Source: Cordylochernes scorpioides
Lineage: Eukaryota; Arthropoda; Arachnida; Pseudoscorpiones; Chernetidae
Direction of reading: 5' to 3'
Assembly (NCBI GenBank): GCA_030710605.1
Contig: CP092865.1
Location: 143,763,081 to 143,827,080, forward strand
DNA length: 64,000 bases
The translations under genes were made by a program, and so were the position numbers. The notes under the pieces were generated by a model. That model saw only the letters and a program-made list of their open reading frames with translations. It was not told the origin of the DNA and made no database searches. Below, one piece after another: positions 42,590 through 53,600 of this stretch. Each line of letters begins with the position of its first letter. Position 1 is the stretch's first letter.

Positions 42590-42695
42590 CTGACCGGCAT
42601 TCATATTTCTTGAAAATAAAGATACTTCGGCCAGTAAATCTTTTTATTACCTCAACATTTCAACAAAAAATTTTGTCCTCGTCAGGAGCAAACAA
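42590..42695 (-). mobile_element. PLE 3'-end fragment with degenerate hammerhead core
   Basis: On the minus strand CTGACGA, then GGACAAAATTTTTTGTT, then GAAA (42657-42686), followed by TGTTGAGGTAATAAAAAG. This matches the arrangement in PLE untranslated regions, with CTGACGA instead of CTGATGA. No coding part is attached. Confidence 0.6.
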
Positions 42696-44361
42696 AAAGT
42701 AAAACATTTGGCAAGGCATTAAAATTATTTTGTACTTTCCTTCAATGAAGTTTTACACCATTTACCGTCAAAAAAGTTCAGCTTATATTGTAGAGTTTAA
42801 TTGTCCTTTGCCAATGAGGGTTGCCAATTTGTATCATATACATTCCAGGTTTTTAGAATCTTGAGTGGTGTTCCAGTTGGCATCCTTTATTTTTCAGGTT
42901 TCCAGCTTCCAAATCAATTTGTAAGCAAAATTTTGTTTATTTTTTGTCTTAAATATAAAAATTTCTCATTATAATTCTCCAGTAGATTCCTCTGGGGGAC
43001 CATTAGAATATGTTACAAATTTCTCAAATGATAATTCATGAGAGGTCTAATTATAGTTTTTAAATACATGGACATGATAATATGATTTATGTTTTCAAAT
43101 ATTTTAATATTTTTCAAATCTCACTTTGTTTCAACCTGTCAGAATAAAGAAGCCAAATTTACTTTAATTTATGAATTGTACACTATTGTATTTTTGAATT
43201 CGATATGGAGGTTCCATATAAATAGATTTATTTGTGTCTATTCTCAAGTATGCTGTTTTAACATGAAAATTTCATTTTAATATCCATCTTTTCAGCTATT
43301 GCAAACAGTATTTTTGAGAATGGAGGATGGCATGATTAGGTACAATTTTGATTATAAATTAGAAACAAGGTAAAAGGACCAAATCCAAATAATTGAATAG
43401 TGTGACATTTCAGTAACCTAATTGTTACCAAAATGTCATACCCTATTTATTTATTTGGATTTGGTCTTATTACCTTGTGTAACTTGATGGCATAAACTTA
43501 CAGAGGTATGAGAATATTATTGGGTTTTATATAAAAATTTAATCCTAACTTATTGCCATTTTTAAATCTGTATGGTTTTTATTGTACCTGATATCATTCA
43601 TGATCTATTTCACTACTTTCTTTTTGTTTCAAATTAATAGGTGACTCATCAGTATCCCAACAGAAATGTCCTTTCCACCTCTTTTTATTTTAGAAGTGTC
43701 TTGGTAGTTTGATTATTTATTTATATAAAAACAAAATATCATATGCAGCCATATGTATTTGGTTTAGATTGTGAAATACTTGAATTGACTTAATCACTTT
43801 TAGTAACACTGGATTATAAATAGTGGTTTATAACAATAAAAAAGGCTATAGGCTATTCAAAATTGGGGATTTCCTACAAATATTACTTCTTGGATTTGGT
43901 TCTAGATTATATATTTTGGATAAAATATTTTGAAATATGCCTGATAACCAAATATTATTATGTGATTATTTTTCTTATTATTATGATTTTCTTCTGGTCC
44001 ATAATTCCATTGGGATTTTATTTTTAGATTTGTTTGGTGTAAGGTTGTGTATATATGCTGTGCTATTTGCTGTTTACTTCGAAGTTTTAAGGGTAAATTT
44101 GCACCTAACAGCATTGTGCAAATTAAACTAATATAGTATTGTTAGCAGTGTTCAGCTATACTATTACTTCTTGTAAACTATATTCTTATAATTACTTTTG
44201 TGCCAAAAAAAATCAAATCTTGGCCTTCATTGTCAGTTTTAATGGTTTTTACATCTATTGGCTGTTTCATCTTTGATTTATAAGGAGTGTCTGAAAACTT
44301 TCAATGTATTAATAGGATAAAATAATTTCAATATATATATAGATCCACCCAAGTTAGAGAG
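42696..44361. other. Intergenic sequence, no gene seen
   Basis: AT-rich with frames up to 70 codons that carry no domain I know. The only element recognised is the small PLE palindrome at 43334-43485. GTGCCAAAAAAAATC-type low complexity and A/T runs fill the rest. Confidence 0.5.
43334..43485. mobile_element. Minimal palindromic PLE, decayed
   Basis: The arms ACCAAATCCAAATAATTG...GTGTGACATTTCAGTAAC and GTTACCAAAATGTCATACCC...GGATTTGGTCTTATTACC are inverted copies with some mismatches. A one-sided extension ACAATTTTGATTATAAATTA precedes the left arm. GATGGCAT occurs on both sides (43326-43333 and 43486-43493). It corresponds to 61218-61369 but is older. Confidence 0.7.
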
Positions 44362-44515
44362 TGAGTACACATAACCAAAGGGTTTCTGGTGCATTTGTGA
44401 GTGCAAAAGTTTAACTGCTTTTACCTCTGCAGACATGTGGTGCACTTATAGCAAAAACAGGTGACAACTACTACCTATTATGATTATCATGGCCTGTACC
44501 ATGTGTACTATAAAT
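44362..44515 (+). mobile_element. SINE fragment, head missing
   Basis: Inverted relative to the copies at 30261 and 30791: GGGTTTCTGGTGCATTTGTG, AGACATGTGGTGCACTTA and TGATTATCATGGCCTGTACC match the SINE body and 3' end with many changes. The tRNA-like head is absent, so this copy is 5'-truncated. Confidence 0.7.
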
Positions 44516-44608
44516 AATTTTAAAAAATTTCATTGGTCAATATGGGCATTTTTCTAGAGAAAAATTAGTGGTTCCACAAAGTGTGAGTTCCTGCCTCTCT
44601 TAGGATTT

Positions 44609-44858
44609 TGTTAGAATGGTTTTAGGTTTTATATTATTTTAGAAATTAATACATACGATTTTAGTAATTGAAAATAGATTATTAAAAATGCAAAACTATA
44701 TCTACTAATTTATTTACGAGTAATAATATATAAGAATCGTGAGGAGTGATAACTATGCAAATATTAAAGATGATATACCACAGAATATTTAAAATAATTA
44801 TTCAGTGACAATATTTTATAAAATATTAAAGTCTAAAATTGAATTCATATATTCAACA
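44609..44858 (-). repeat. Copia3 3' LTR
   Basis: 250 bp and uninterrupted. It gives the intact form of the site where the LINE inserted in the other LTR (ACGAGTAATAATATATAAG). Confidence 0.92.
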
Positions 44859-44898
44859 CTCCTTCTTGAATTCATGTTTTAGAGTTTTAATTACTCTA

Positions 44899-46206
44899 TC
44901 AAAACATCATCTGCAGCAGTGAAGATCTGTGTTTTTCAAAGGTTTCCTTTGGCAGAGGCTTGGTTAGGATATCAGCAACTTGGTCTTGGGTTGGGCAAAA
45001 CTGAACATCAACATTTTCTCTTATCTGATCTTTCAAAAAATGATATCGAACATCTGTGTGTTTTGTCTTTCTGTTCATTTGTCCTGTCTTCATTAAAGTC
45101 ATTGCACTTTGGTTGTCAATATTTAGTTTAGCAAGTATGGTTTCATTTGTAAGTTCTTCAATTAGTGCTTTTATATAAATGAGTTCATTCACACATTCAG
45201 CTGCAGCAATATATTCTGCCTCAGTAGTGGATAAGGCTACAATTGGTTGTTTTCTTGAACTCCAGCTTATTGGTCCTTTACCAAACAAAATTGTATATCC
45301 GGATGTACTTTTTCTTGTTTTCCTGTCTCCAGCAAAGTCTGAGTCACAATATGCATTAAGTTCCATATCTTCATCTTGTTTACTATAGTGAAGTCCAAAA
45401 GTTTTGGTTTGTTTCAAATATCTCATAGTTCTTTTAACATTTTGTATATCCTGGTTTGTCTGTTCATGCATCGAACGACTTTCATCAAAATCAAGTCCTT
45501 TTTGTTGATTTCCTCTAGCAACAAGTCTTGCTTTATAATGTCCACCATCCTTTATCTTGAATATCCATCTAGAACTGAGTATCTTCTTTCCTTTAACTTC
45601 TTCAGCATTTACAAAATCCCAAGTTTCATTTTTCTTCAATGAATCTTTTTCTTCCTGTATTGCTTTTACCCAGTTTTCTTTGTCTACTCCGGTTACAGCT
45701 TCATTGTATGTTAACAATCCTATTTCTTCAGAAACAGAATTCAACACTTCATAATCTTTTAGTCTTTTAGGTCTATTGATATTTTCTCTATTCCTTAACA
45801 TATATTTTGAATTGGTCGAGTTCTGTGGTTTATCATGGGTATCCAATTCCATTTTAGTGTCTTGACTTTCCTCTATTTCAGAATCCAAATCTTCTCTGTA
45901 TCTTGGCTGAATGACACTGGTCATTTCATTTGTCAGTTTTCCTGTAAACACCACATCTCTTGCAATTATAATCCTTCTTTTCTGCATGTCCCACAATCTG
46001 TATCCATTTCCACTGTATCCGATAAGTGAATATTTTTCACTTTTACTATCCAATTTTTTTAGATTTCCCAATTTTTTGACATACACTTCACTTCCGAATA
46101 ATTTTACATTAGAAAGATTAGGCTTTCTTCCAAACCACATCTGTGCTGGTGTTGTTTGTACTGTATTTGAAGGGCTTCTGTTGATTAAATAGGCAGCGAC
46201 TCTTGT
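44899..46206 (-). pseudogene. Copia3 integrase end, RT/RNase H with in-frame RT core deletion
   Basis: The frame is open from the end of the (GA)n run. It gives integrase C-terminal blocks (AAYLINRSPSNTVQTTPAQM, GYSGNGYRLWDMQKRRIII), the spacer and the RT N-terminus (YKARLVARGNQQKGLDFDES). It then jumps, still in frame, to RSMHEQTNQDIQNVKRTMRY, which belongs after the RT palm. The copia RT block with YVDD is therefore missing, with no stop created. RNase H is complete: D in AYCDSDFAGD, E in LSTTEAEYIAAAEC, D in LNIDNQSAM. It ends DQVADILTKPLPKETF. The product could not reverse transcribe. Confidence 0.92.
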
Positions 46207-46208
46207 GG

Positions 46209-46244
<36 letters not shown>

Positions 46245-46811
46245 CACATTTCCTTATTTAATTTGGAATTCAGCAAAAGTGCTCTGGTTTTTTCAATCAG
46301 AGTTCGATTCAACCTTTCTGCTTTTCCATTCAATTGTGGAGTATATGGAATTGTAAAATCAAGTATTATTCCTTTCATTTTGCACCATTCTTTAACTTGC
46401 GTATTGGCATATTCACCGCCATTATCACACCTTAATTTTGACACTTTCGCATTTAAAAATCTTTCCTCTATCATTTACATATTCTTTAATATATTCTTTT
46501 GTTTCATATTTATTGCTGAGCAAATACACATAACAGAAATGTGTATAATCATCCAAAAATGTCATTATATATTTCTTATTATCATGTGTTAAGGGTTCTA
46601 TTGGGCCGCACAAATCAGTATGAACAATTTCCAAAGGTCGGGTAGCTCTAGATCTTTCATTTCCAAATGACTTCCTAGTTTGCTTTGCCATGATGCAAAT
46701 TTCGCATACATCATTTTCCTGTTTTTCCAATTTGTTAAGCTCCATACCATCAACCAACCTTTCAAGTTTTCTTAGATTCTGCATTCCAATTGTCCCAATT
46801 TTCTGTGCCAT
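46207..46811 (-). pseudogene. Copia3 integrase, frameshifted
   Basis: Two overlapping frames carry it. The first (46811-46425) holds CEICIMAKQTRKSF, VHTDLCGPIEP and FLDDYTHFCYV. The second (46474-46118) holds LRCDNGGEYANTQVKEW and PYTPQLNGKAERLNRTL, so all three acidic residues are present. The shift is near 46462. A further shift near 46782 separates it from the protease frame, and a third is caused by the (GA)n run. Confidence 0.88.
46211..46243 (-). repeat. (GA)n microsatellite inside the integrase gene
   Basis: About 16 copies of CT on the + strand. On the coding strand they follow KEMWGE and are translated as alternating Arg-Glu. The run displaces the frame of the downstream integrase and RT by one base. 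Confidence 0.92.
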
Positions 46812-48109
46812 TCTTGGGTTTTGTTTTCACTTGGTAAGGTAAGGTTCGAGTCATTTTGCTTTGAAAAATGTTGTTCAATATTTACAGCATAAAGTCCATT
46901 TTCAAGTTGATCTCCTTCTAGAACTTTTTTTCCATCTTTCAAAATTGTCACTTTATCACCTTTAAAATTTACTTCTCCGTTGTTAACAATTGAGCTCACT
47001 GACAAAAGGTTTTTTGATAATTCAGGCACAAATATTACTTCATTTAGGTTACATTGTCTCCCCTTAAATTGTCCTGAAGTTTTTGCTCTCATACCTTCTT
47101 CTTTTTTTGCAACATTGATGTTCACATCACACTTTTTTTGATGATCAAGCAACTTTTCTTCATTAATCATGTGACAGGTGGATCCGCTATCAACAATGAA
47201 AGTGACTGATGATCTTTTATCATATTCTTCTCTTTGTTCAGCAATGAAAGCAATGGGAGGTTGCTTTTCTTTGTTCCTGAAATAGCAGTCTTTTTCTTTA
47301 TGATTAAACTTTTTACATATTCTGCATTGTTCTTTGTTTACTTTAGCAGCAGGTTTACTGTTGTTCTTAAAGAAACAGTCCTTTTCTTCATGGTTAGTTT
47401 TTTTACAAAATTTGCAGAATTTTCTTTGGGTGCAATTTTTAGATATATGTCCTGGTTTATTACAAGTAAAACATACCTTTTGTTTTGTTGCATTCATAGC
47501 CACTCGGTCTTCTGGTTGGCTCTGTCTATTTCTTCTTATTTCTTCAGTGGTCAATCTTGATATTAGATTTTCAATAGTTTTTTCATCTTTTCCAGTTGAC
47601 TCCCAAGCAGTACAAAAATAATTATATTCTTCTGGCAAAATTGTTAAAATCTTTGAAATAACAATATTGTCATCAAAGTTCTGTTTTAGATTATTGAGTT
47701 TAAAAGCCAAATTTCTTAAATTACTTATGTTGGCTACAAGGTCTACATTTTTATCAAATTTATAAGTGTGAAATTCTTGTAGCAGCTTACATTTTAATTG
47801 TTCATCATCTCTTTCAAATATTCTGCATATGGTGTCATACATTGATTTGGCATTATCACAAGATATTATGTGTGTTAATATCGTTTTATCGATGCTCGAA
47901 ATAATATATTTTTGGGCTTTAGCATCTTTTATTATCCATGCGTTTTTTTCTTTTTCATCCTTTTGATCTTTAAAACACAATTTGCCATTTATTGTTTCAA
48001 TTAAATTATTAGCTTTAAAAATAATGTTAATTTGAAATTTCCAAATATCAAAATTTTCAGAGTCTTTTAATTTATCTATAATCGAAATATCTTCCATAAC
48101 AGCAGCCAT
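46772..48109 (-). CDS. Copia3 Gag and protease
   Basis: The 445-residue frame starts MAAVMEDISIIDKLKDSENF. The Gag core follows (DNAKSMYDTICRIFERDDEQ, TILPEEYNYFCTAW), then three CCHC knuckles in a row, CFTCNKPGHISKNC, CKFCKKTNHEEKDC and CRICKKFNHKEKDC. Three is more than the one or two usual in copia. The protease site is FIVDSGSTCHMI. The frame runs into the pre-integrase motif EWHRKLGQL and then shifts out of frame near 46782. Confidence 0.9.
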   Translation of the reverse strand: MAAVMEDISIIDKLKDSENFDIWKFQINIIFKANNLIETINGKLCFKDQKDEKEKNAWIIKDAKAQKYIISSIDKTILTHIISCDNAKSMYDTICRIFERDDEQLKCKLLQEFHTYKFDKNVDLVANISNLRNLAFKLNNLKQNFDDNIVISKILTILPEEYNYFCTAWESTGKDEKTIENLISRLTTEEIRRNRQSQPEDRVAMNATKQKVCFTCNKPGHISKNCTQRKFCKFCKKTNHEEKDCFFKNNSKPAAKVNKEQCRICKKFNHKEKDCYFRNKEKQPPIAFIAEQREEYDKRSSVTFIVDSGSTCHMINEEKLLDHQKKCDVNINVAKKEEGMRAKTSGQFKGRQCNLNEVIFVPELSKNLLSVSSIVNNGEVNFKGDKVTILKDGKKVLEGDQLENGLYAVNIEQHFSKQNDSNLTLPSENKTQEWHRKLGQLECRI

Positions 48110-48285
48110 TTTTATTTTTACGATTTTAGATTTTAAGTTATAACCACGCTTTATGCTGCCACTGTTAGAATGGTTTTAGGTTTTATATTATTTTAGAAAT
48201 TAATACATACGATTTTAGTAATTGGAAATAATTTATTAAAAATGCAAAACTATATCTACTAATTTATTTACGAGTAATAATATAT

Positions 48286-50473
48286 TATTTTATTTATTTA
48301 AGTAACCCAGGTTCCTGGAGCGTACAGAAGTCGCCAACTACCCGGGATGTCCTTCTGACCTAAGTCTTCTTGGCTTTATGTACAATGCCAGTGGAAGTCC
48401 AATTAATGAGGTGTTGCCAGGCAGATTTCTTTCTTGGGAGACCTTCCAGGGATGCTGGACATATGTTGGTGATACCTAGGAGAGTGGCCGTCTGGAATCT
48501 TTGGTATTGGAAGGTTGGGCAAGTGAAGAGGAGGTGGTCTACGGTTTGGTCTTCATCTTGGCAGTGGGGGCAAGTTGGGTCTTCTTTCGATACCGTTGCA
48601 AGGTCTGCCTGAATGTAACCATGGCCGGTCAGGACTGTTGTGGAGGTAGATCCATGCTTGATGTTTCGAAGCATTTGGAGGAGTAGTTTCGGGGTAGCAG
48701 CAAATCTTCGTAGATTTCTGGTGGAGTAATCTTGGATGTAGAGGTCTGTCCACATTTTGAGGGCCATCTGTTCCTTTTTACCGCGCGCGACGCTCTTTGG
48801 GAGGGTGGTAAAGGACAGTGGCAGATTAGAATGTGCTGCAGCCTTTGCCGCCTGATCCGCCAGTTAATTTCCCTGAATACCGCTGTGACCTTTGATCCAG
48901 CAGAGTTGCACATTTGGTGAAAAATGCAGGTTGCAGATTATTTCCGCAATCAGTTGTGTTCTTGGGGGCCAAGACCTACATATGGCTGATAGAGCCGATC
49001 GGCAGTCTGAGGCAATGACAAAGTGTTCTTTCGGGAAACTCATGGTGAATTTTGTTGCGTAGAGAATGGCAAGCAGTTCAGCTTGGAACGCTGAGCACTC
49101 CTGGTGGAGTTTAAGTTGTATGGTTTGTAGAGGAGGTGGTAGGATGACTCCAGCACCAACTCCTTCTGATGATTGGGATCCGTCTGTGTAAATGGTGGTG
49201 ACATTCAGTTGTAGTGATTTGGCAAAATAGACTATCTTCCGTAATGGGGGATAGGGTAAAGAGGAAGGACTTGGGCGTGATTCGTAGTGGCCCGTTTTCA
49301 AGGTCTTTAAATATTCCATGTGAGCCTTTATAGAGATATCGAGTGGGGGACAACCCGTCAATGAGATAGCTGGAATTGTCGGTGTGCATGGACCACCTCT
49401 TATTATTGCTTTCGCATATTTGTAGTGGAGACTACGCAGCTTGCGAGCCCCATTTGTGTCATATGCACGTTTTCCCCAGACACCAGAGCCATATAGTAGC
49501 GCTGGGAGAACGACTCTCTTGTAAATTTTGTGTCCGGAACTGAAGGTTGAACCAAATTGTCCTTTTATGGTGCTAGTAAGCCTTGAGAGTATCCATCGGT
49601 ATTTGAGTAAACTGTTATTGAGATGTTTAATAAATTGTCTCTTTGAATCAAAGGTAATACCAAGGATTTTAATTGTTTTGTTGATTGCAATGGGCTGGTC
49701 AAGAAGTCGGATGCTGTCCTTGTTTGGCCATCTTGGTTTGTTTCTGTAAAACATGCATGCTTGAGTCTTGTGGGGATTTACCAACATTCCATGCCTTCTG
49801 CACCATTGTGAGAAATTTTCAAGAAAATTGTTTATTTGACATTTAGGAAGCTTTGGGGCCACCTGCACCATTAGTGTGAAATCATCTGCGAAGTCCACTA
49901 ATTCGCTCTTTCTAGGTTTTTGCAAGGTAAATGCTTTTCTTGCAATCATATTGAAGAGGAAGGGACTTAAAGCCGCTCCTTGTGGGACTCCACGGAGTGA
50001 GAGAATGTGAGCAGTGTGTCCCCATGCGCTATAGGCCATTTTTCTATTTATTAAATAGCTGGTAATTAGTTGTAGTAATTCCTCAGGGCAGCTAACCTCT
50101 CGTAGGGCTTCAATGATAGAATACCTATGTACAGTGTCAAAGGCTCTTCTAATGTCTAGGCTGATAACTAGTGTTTTCTCCCCCACTTCCATGTCCCTGT
50201 CTATGAATTGGTTTATTGCAGATAGGGCGTTTTCGGCCGAACGGCAAGGAACAAATCCAAATTGGAGGGGTGAAAACCAATTGTGCCGGTCTGCTAGCCA
50301 TTGTAGTCGAGTCAAAATGCAACGCTCAAATACCTTGGCTAGGGTGTTGAGGAGAGCAATTGGGCGGAATCTTTCCAGTGGGTTTTCTGCTGTGCTGTCC
50401 GATTTGGGTATGAGGACTAAGAGGCCGATTTTCCAGGGTGATGGAAAATGGCCGAATCTTAAACACTTGGTAA
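48286..50473 (-). mobile_element. 5'-truncated I-like LINE inserted in the Copia3 LTR
   Basis: AGTAATAATATAT flanks it (48273-48285 and 50474-50486; 13-bp target duplication). Coding sequence starts at the very 5' edge, so the first ORF and the endonuclease are missing. The 3' end is CCTGGGTTACTTAAATAAAT and then a short A/T tail, without a long poly(A). Confidence 0.92.
48360..50472 (-). pseudogene. LINE reverse transcriptase and RNase H, one nonsense codon
   Basis: The frame is open from the truncation point (KCLRFGHFPSPWKIGLLVLI, PLERFRPIALLNTLAKVFE). It passes through SLDIRRAFDTVH, GVPQGAALSPFLFNMIA and the catalytic FADDFTLMV (Phe instead of the usual Tyr or other residue). RNase H has D in TIYTDGSQSSEGVGAG, E in FQAELLAILYA, D in VIASDCRSALSAI and the end motif WIKGHSGIQGN. 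A TAA at 48864-48866 interrupts exactly there. The same frame then continues LADQAAKAAAHS to a CCHC-like C-terminus (CPHCQDEDQTVDHLLFTC) and a stop at 48360. RNase H and this knuckle place it in the I group. Confidence 0.92.
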
Positions 50474-50618
50474 AGTAATAATATATAAGAATCGTGAGGA
50501 GTGATAACTATGCAAATATTAATGATGATATACCACAGAATATTTAAAATAATTATTCAGTGACAATATTTTATAAAATATTAAAGTCTAAAATTGAATT
50601 CATATATTCAACAGATTT

Positions 50619-53600
50619 TACCTAAATAACAAATTTGAAAAAAATCTAAATTTCCTTCTAAATTTTGTAGCCCAAGTACCATTTGATTTTTAAATATTTT
50701 TCATTTATATGACAACCTCTCATGCTAAATGGTAGTAATCAAGTCATTATTAAAATATTACCAAAATTAACTTACCTTATTTTCAATAAATGAATTCCCT
50801 TTATCATTGAGTAAATCCATTGCCTTTTCATGTAATTGTTAGGACAATGTGAATACATTCACAAATCAGGTACAATTTTCAAGTGTAATATTGTTTTCAA
50901 ATTTCTACATTTTCTAAATGTGGGCTGTCATTTGCCATGTGTAAAGTACATGCAGAAACAAATTTGTAAATTTGAGAATCCATAAGTGATATTCAAAATT
51001 CAGCATTGTGAGTAAATCCTTTTTGAATTATATGATTGATCTTTAATAATTGATAAATTAGGTTATTCTCTTCTCTTATTTAAATTATTCTCTTTGATTT
51101 GTTATTATTATTTTTACATGTGTATTGGTAATGTGTAATGGTGAAAATCGACGATTGAGAAGGGTCCCAGTTTCCCTCTTTATCTGAAGTTTTTGAAAGA
51201 TCATTGATTGAAGTTTTCCTCCTCCAACAGCATTTTCATCTCCAACTTCTTCACACGCACGTCTTTACCTTCAGGATCTCCAGCTCTTATTGTTAGCTCA
51301 ATTTCTATCGTGACGAAATATAAATCCACTGTGTTTATAATTTCAAACGATATGTACCCCATTCCAATACATTTCAAAAGGATTTATAATTATATTAAAA
51401 TATCGGTAAAAATGATAAAACACTCAATGGCAAATACACAAAAACACAAAATGTTGGCTCAGTTTCTAGTGTGACGAGATATAGATTTACTTTACTTGTA
51501 ATTTCGAACAATATATGCCTTGTTTTAGTACATTTCAAAAGGATTTCTAATTATATTAAACTATTGGTAAAATGATAAAAACACTCAATGGCAAATACAC
51601 AAAACGTTGGCTCAGTTCCTAGTGTGACGAAATATACAACCACTACACTTACAATTTCGAACGATATATGTATACCTAAAAAAAAATTCTGAAGCTGATT
51701 TATATGTCTAACACTTTGTTTATATGTAGGCATGTCTGTTTGTTTTATAAGTGGGACCATCTAGGGAAGAACCATAGGGTGAATAAATTTCTTTTGATGA
51801 TTATCAGAATACTCAAAAAAAATTTTTTAAGATATATGTATGTTTAATTTAGTATAAAACACTATGGACACAAACTGATGTGTGTGTGTGTGTGTGAAAA
51901 AAAAAAACATATGTGGGATTTTATTATATCTAAAATCTTCCTATATCGTGTGTGTGTGTGATAAAAAGGAAATAAAATAAAAGTGAAAGGTTCCATCCTA
52001 TGCAAGCAAATTTTTTGCTTCTAATTTCATCGATGTATATGAATCAAAAAAAAATATTTCAAACGTGTTATATAGTCGAGGCCATAGCTCTACAAAGGCT
52101 TAATATATTATACCTAAAAAAAAGAAAGAAAAAGTTACTAAATGCGACAGGATATTTCTCTATTCTATAAGCGGGCTTTTTAGCCCACATGAATTAAATT
52201 TAGTAGGATTGTTCACTTACCATTTGGATCTATTCTCACATGTCCTTTTACCCTCATCCGTCAGGTCTACTACGCTTCTCCCCATTGTTCTCGTCCACGG
52301 CCGATTACCAACTCTAACTGTAACTGAGTTTTTTTCTCAAAAATCCCCGCGTGACCAAAGAGATTTTATCTCTTTTACAGAGTGAGTAAAATATATTTTT
52401 TTTCGTAGAATAATTTCTCTTAGCTCAATTTCTATCGCGACGAAATGTGCTATAATTTCGAACGATATATGCCCCATTTCAATGCATTTCAAAGGATTTA
52501 TAAATTATACTAAAATATCGGTACACTGGCAAAAACACACTATGGCAAACACACAAAACACAAAACCAATATATGATTAATAGATTTAAAAACGCTTAAA
52601 ATAAAAAAATGAAGAATTTCGTTCAAACCATATGGAAATATATTCAAGTCTAGAAATTTAGATAATGAACTAAAGTTCCATTTTATGTGAAGTCTAACTC
52701 TCCATTTCACAACATAGCATTGAGGATAAACCCCAAAGTGGATCAAGAAAATGAAAAAAATTGAAGTAATAATATGACATTTGATCTTCAACCCAAGGTT
52801 TCTTTATAAACTAAACATATGAGAATCTAACATTTGAGTAGAGGATATTGAGGCTGACTCAACTATCACCTTTACAACTTTGAATTCCTGTTGTTAAGTT
52901 ACCACTCACGAACACAAAGAAACATCAAGATATGCATGTATATATATATTTATTTATACTTATTTATTTAATAGACATCCTGGAATAAAGAAATGAGCTA
53001 CTCAAGTTATTAATCTTGTATATGTAAAATTTCTACATACATAAATATATATACCTTGATGTTTGCTTATATATATATAAATAAACCAAAAGGACCTCAA
53101 ATAAAAAAAGGGAAAGGAAGAAAGACAATTAATAATATGTAAACTATAAATGTTTTATTTGAATCCAATGATGTATTTTTGCACACAGTTTTAATATTCA
53201 CATGCATAAAAGATGATGTTGGCCTAAGTAAATTGTCTAATAAAAAAAACTAAACTAACCAAATAAAAAAAGAGGAGAAATGTATAATTCTTAACTTCCT
53301 ATTGATGACTTGAAAAAAATTCTTACTTACATTTTGCAGTTGCTCCCATTGTGGGGGGGGGGGGGGGGTTTGGCCAAAGGCCCCTGTTGTCCTCTCCTTG
53401 ACTGCCCTAAGACTGAGTTGTGACTGACTCTCTTTTCTCCCAGGATGACCAAAAAATCATCATGACAGAAAAATAAAAAATTAATAATAGTAACATACCT
53501 AGGTGAAATATATATAATATATATACTGAATTAAAATCTAAAATTATATCCTCATTACAATTAATTAGATAATTCTTGAGAATTATCTAAATCAATATAT

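Larger units (their letters stand above)
44609..50613 (-). mobile_element. Copia3, Ty1/copia retrotransposon with RT deletion and nested LINE
   Basis: LTRs start TGTTAGAATGG and end ATATATTCAACA: 44609-44858 (250 bp) and 48163-50613 (interrupted by a LINE). GATTT is duplicated outside (44604-44608 and 50614-50618). The minus strand encodes a triple-knuckle Gag, PR, integrase in pieces and an RT/RNase H polyprotein that lacks the RT palm. The polypurine tract AAGAAGGAG abuts the 3' LTR. The primer site after the 5' LTR (GTGGCAGCATAAAGCG) was not assigned to a tRNA. Confidence 0.92.
48163..50613 (-). repeat. Copia3 5' LTR split by a LINE
   Basis: LTR sequence matches 44609-44858 up to ACGAGTAATAATATAT (48285) and resumes at 50474 with AGTAATAATATATAAGAATC, running to ATATTCAACA (50613). 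Differences from the 3' LTR are few (for example ATTGGAAATAATTT against ATTGAAAATAGATT). Confidence 0.92.
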
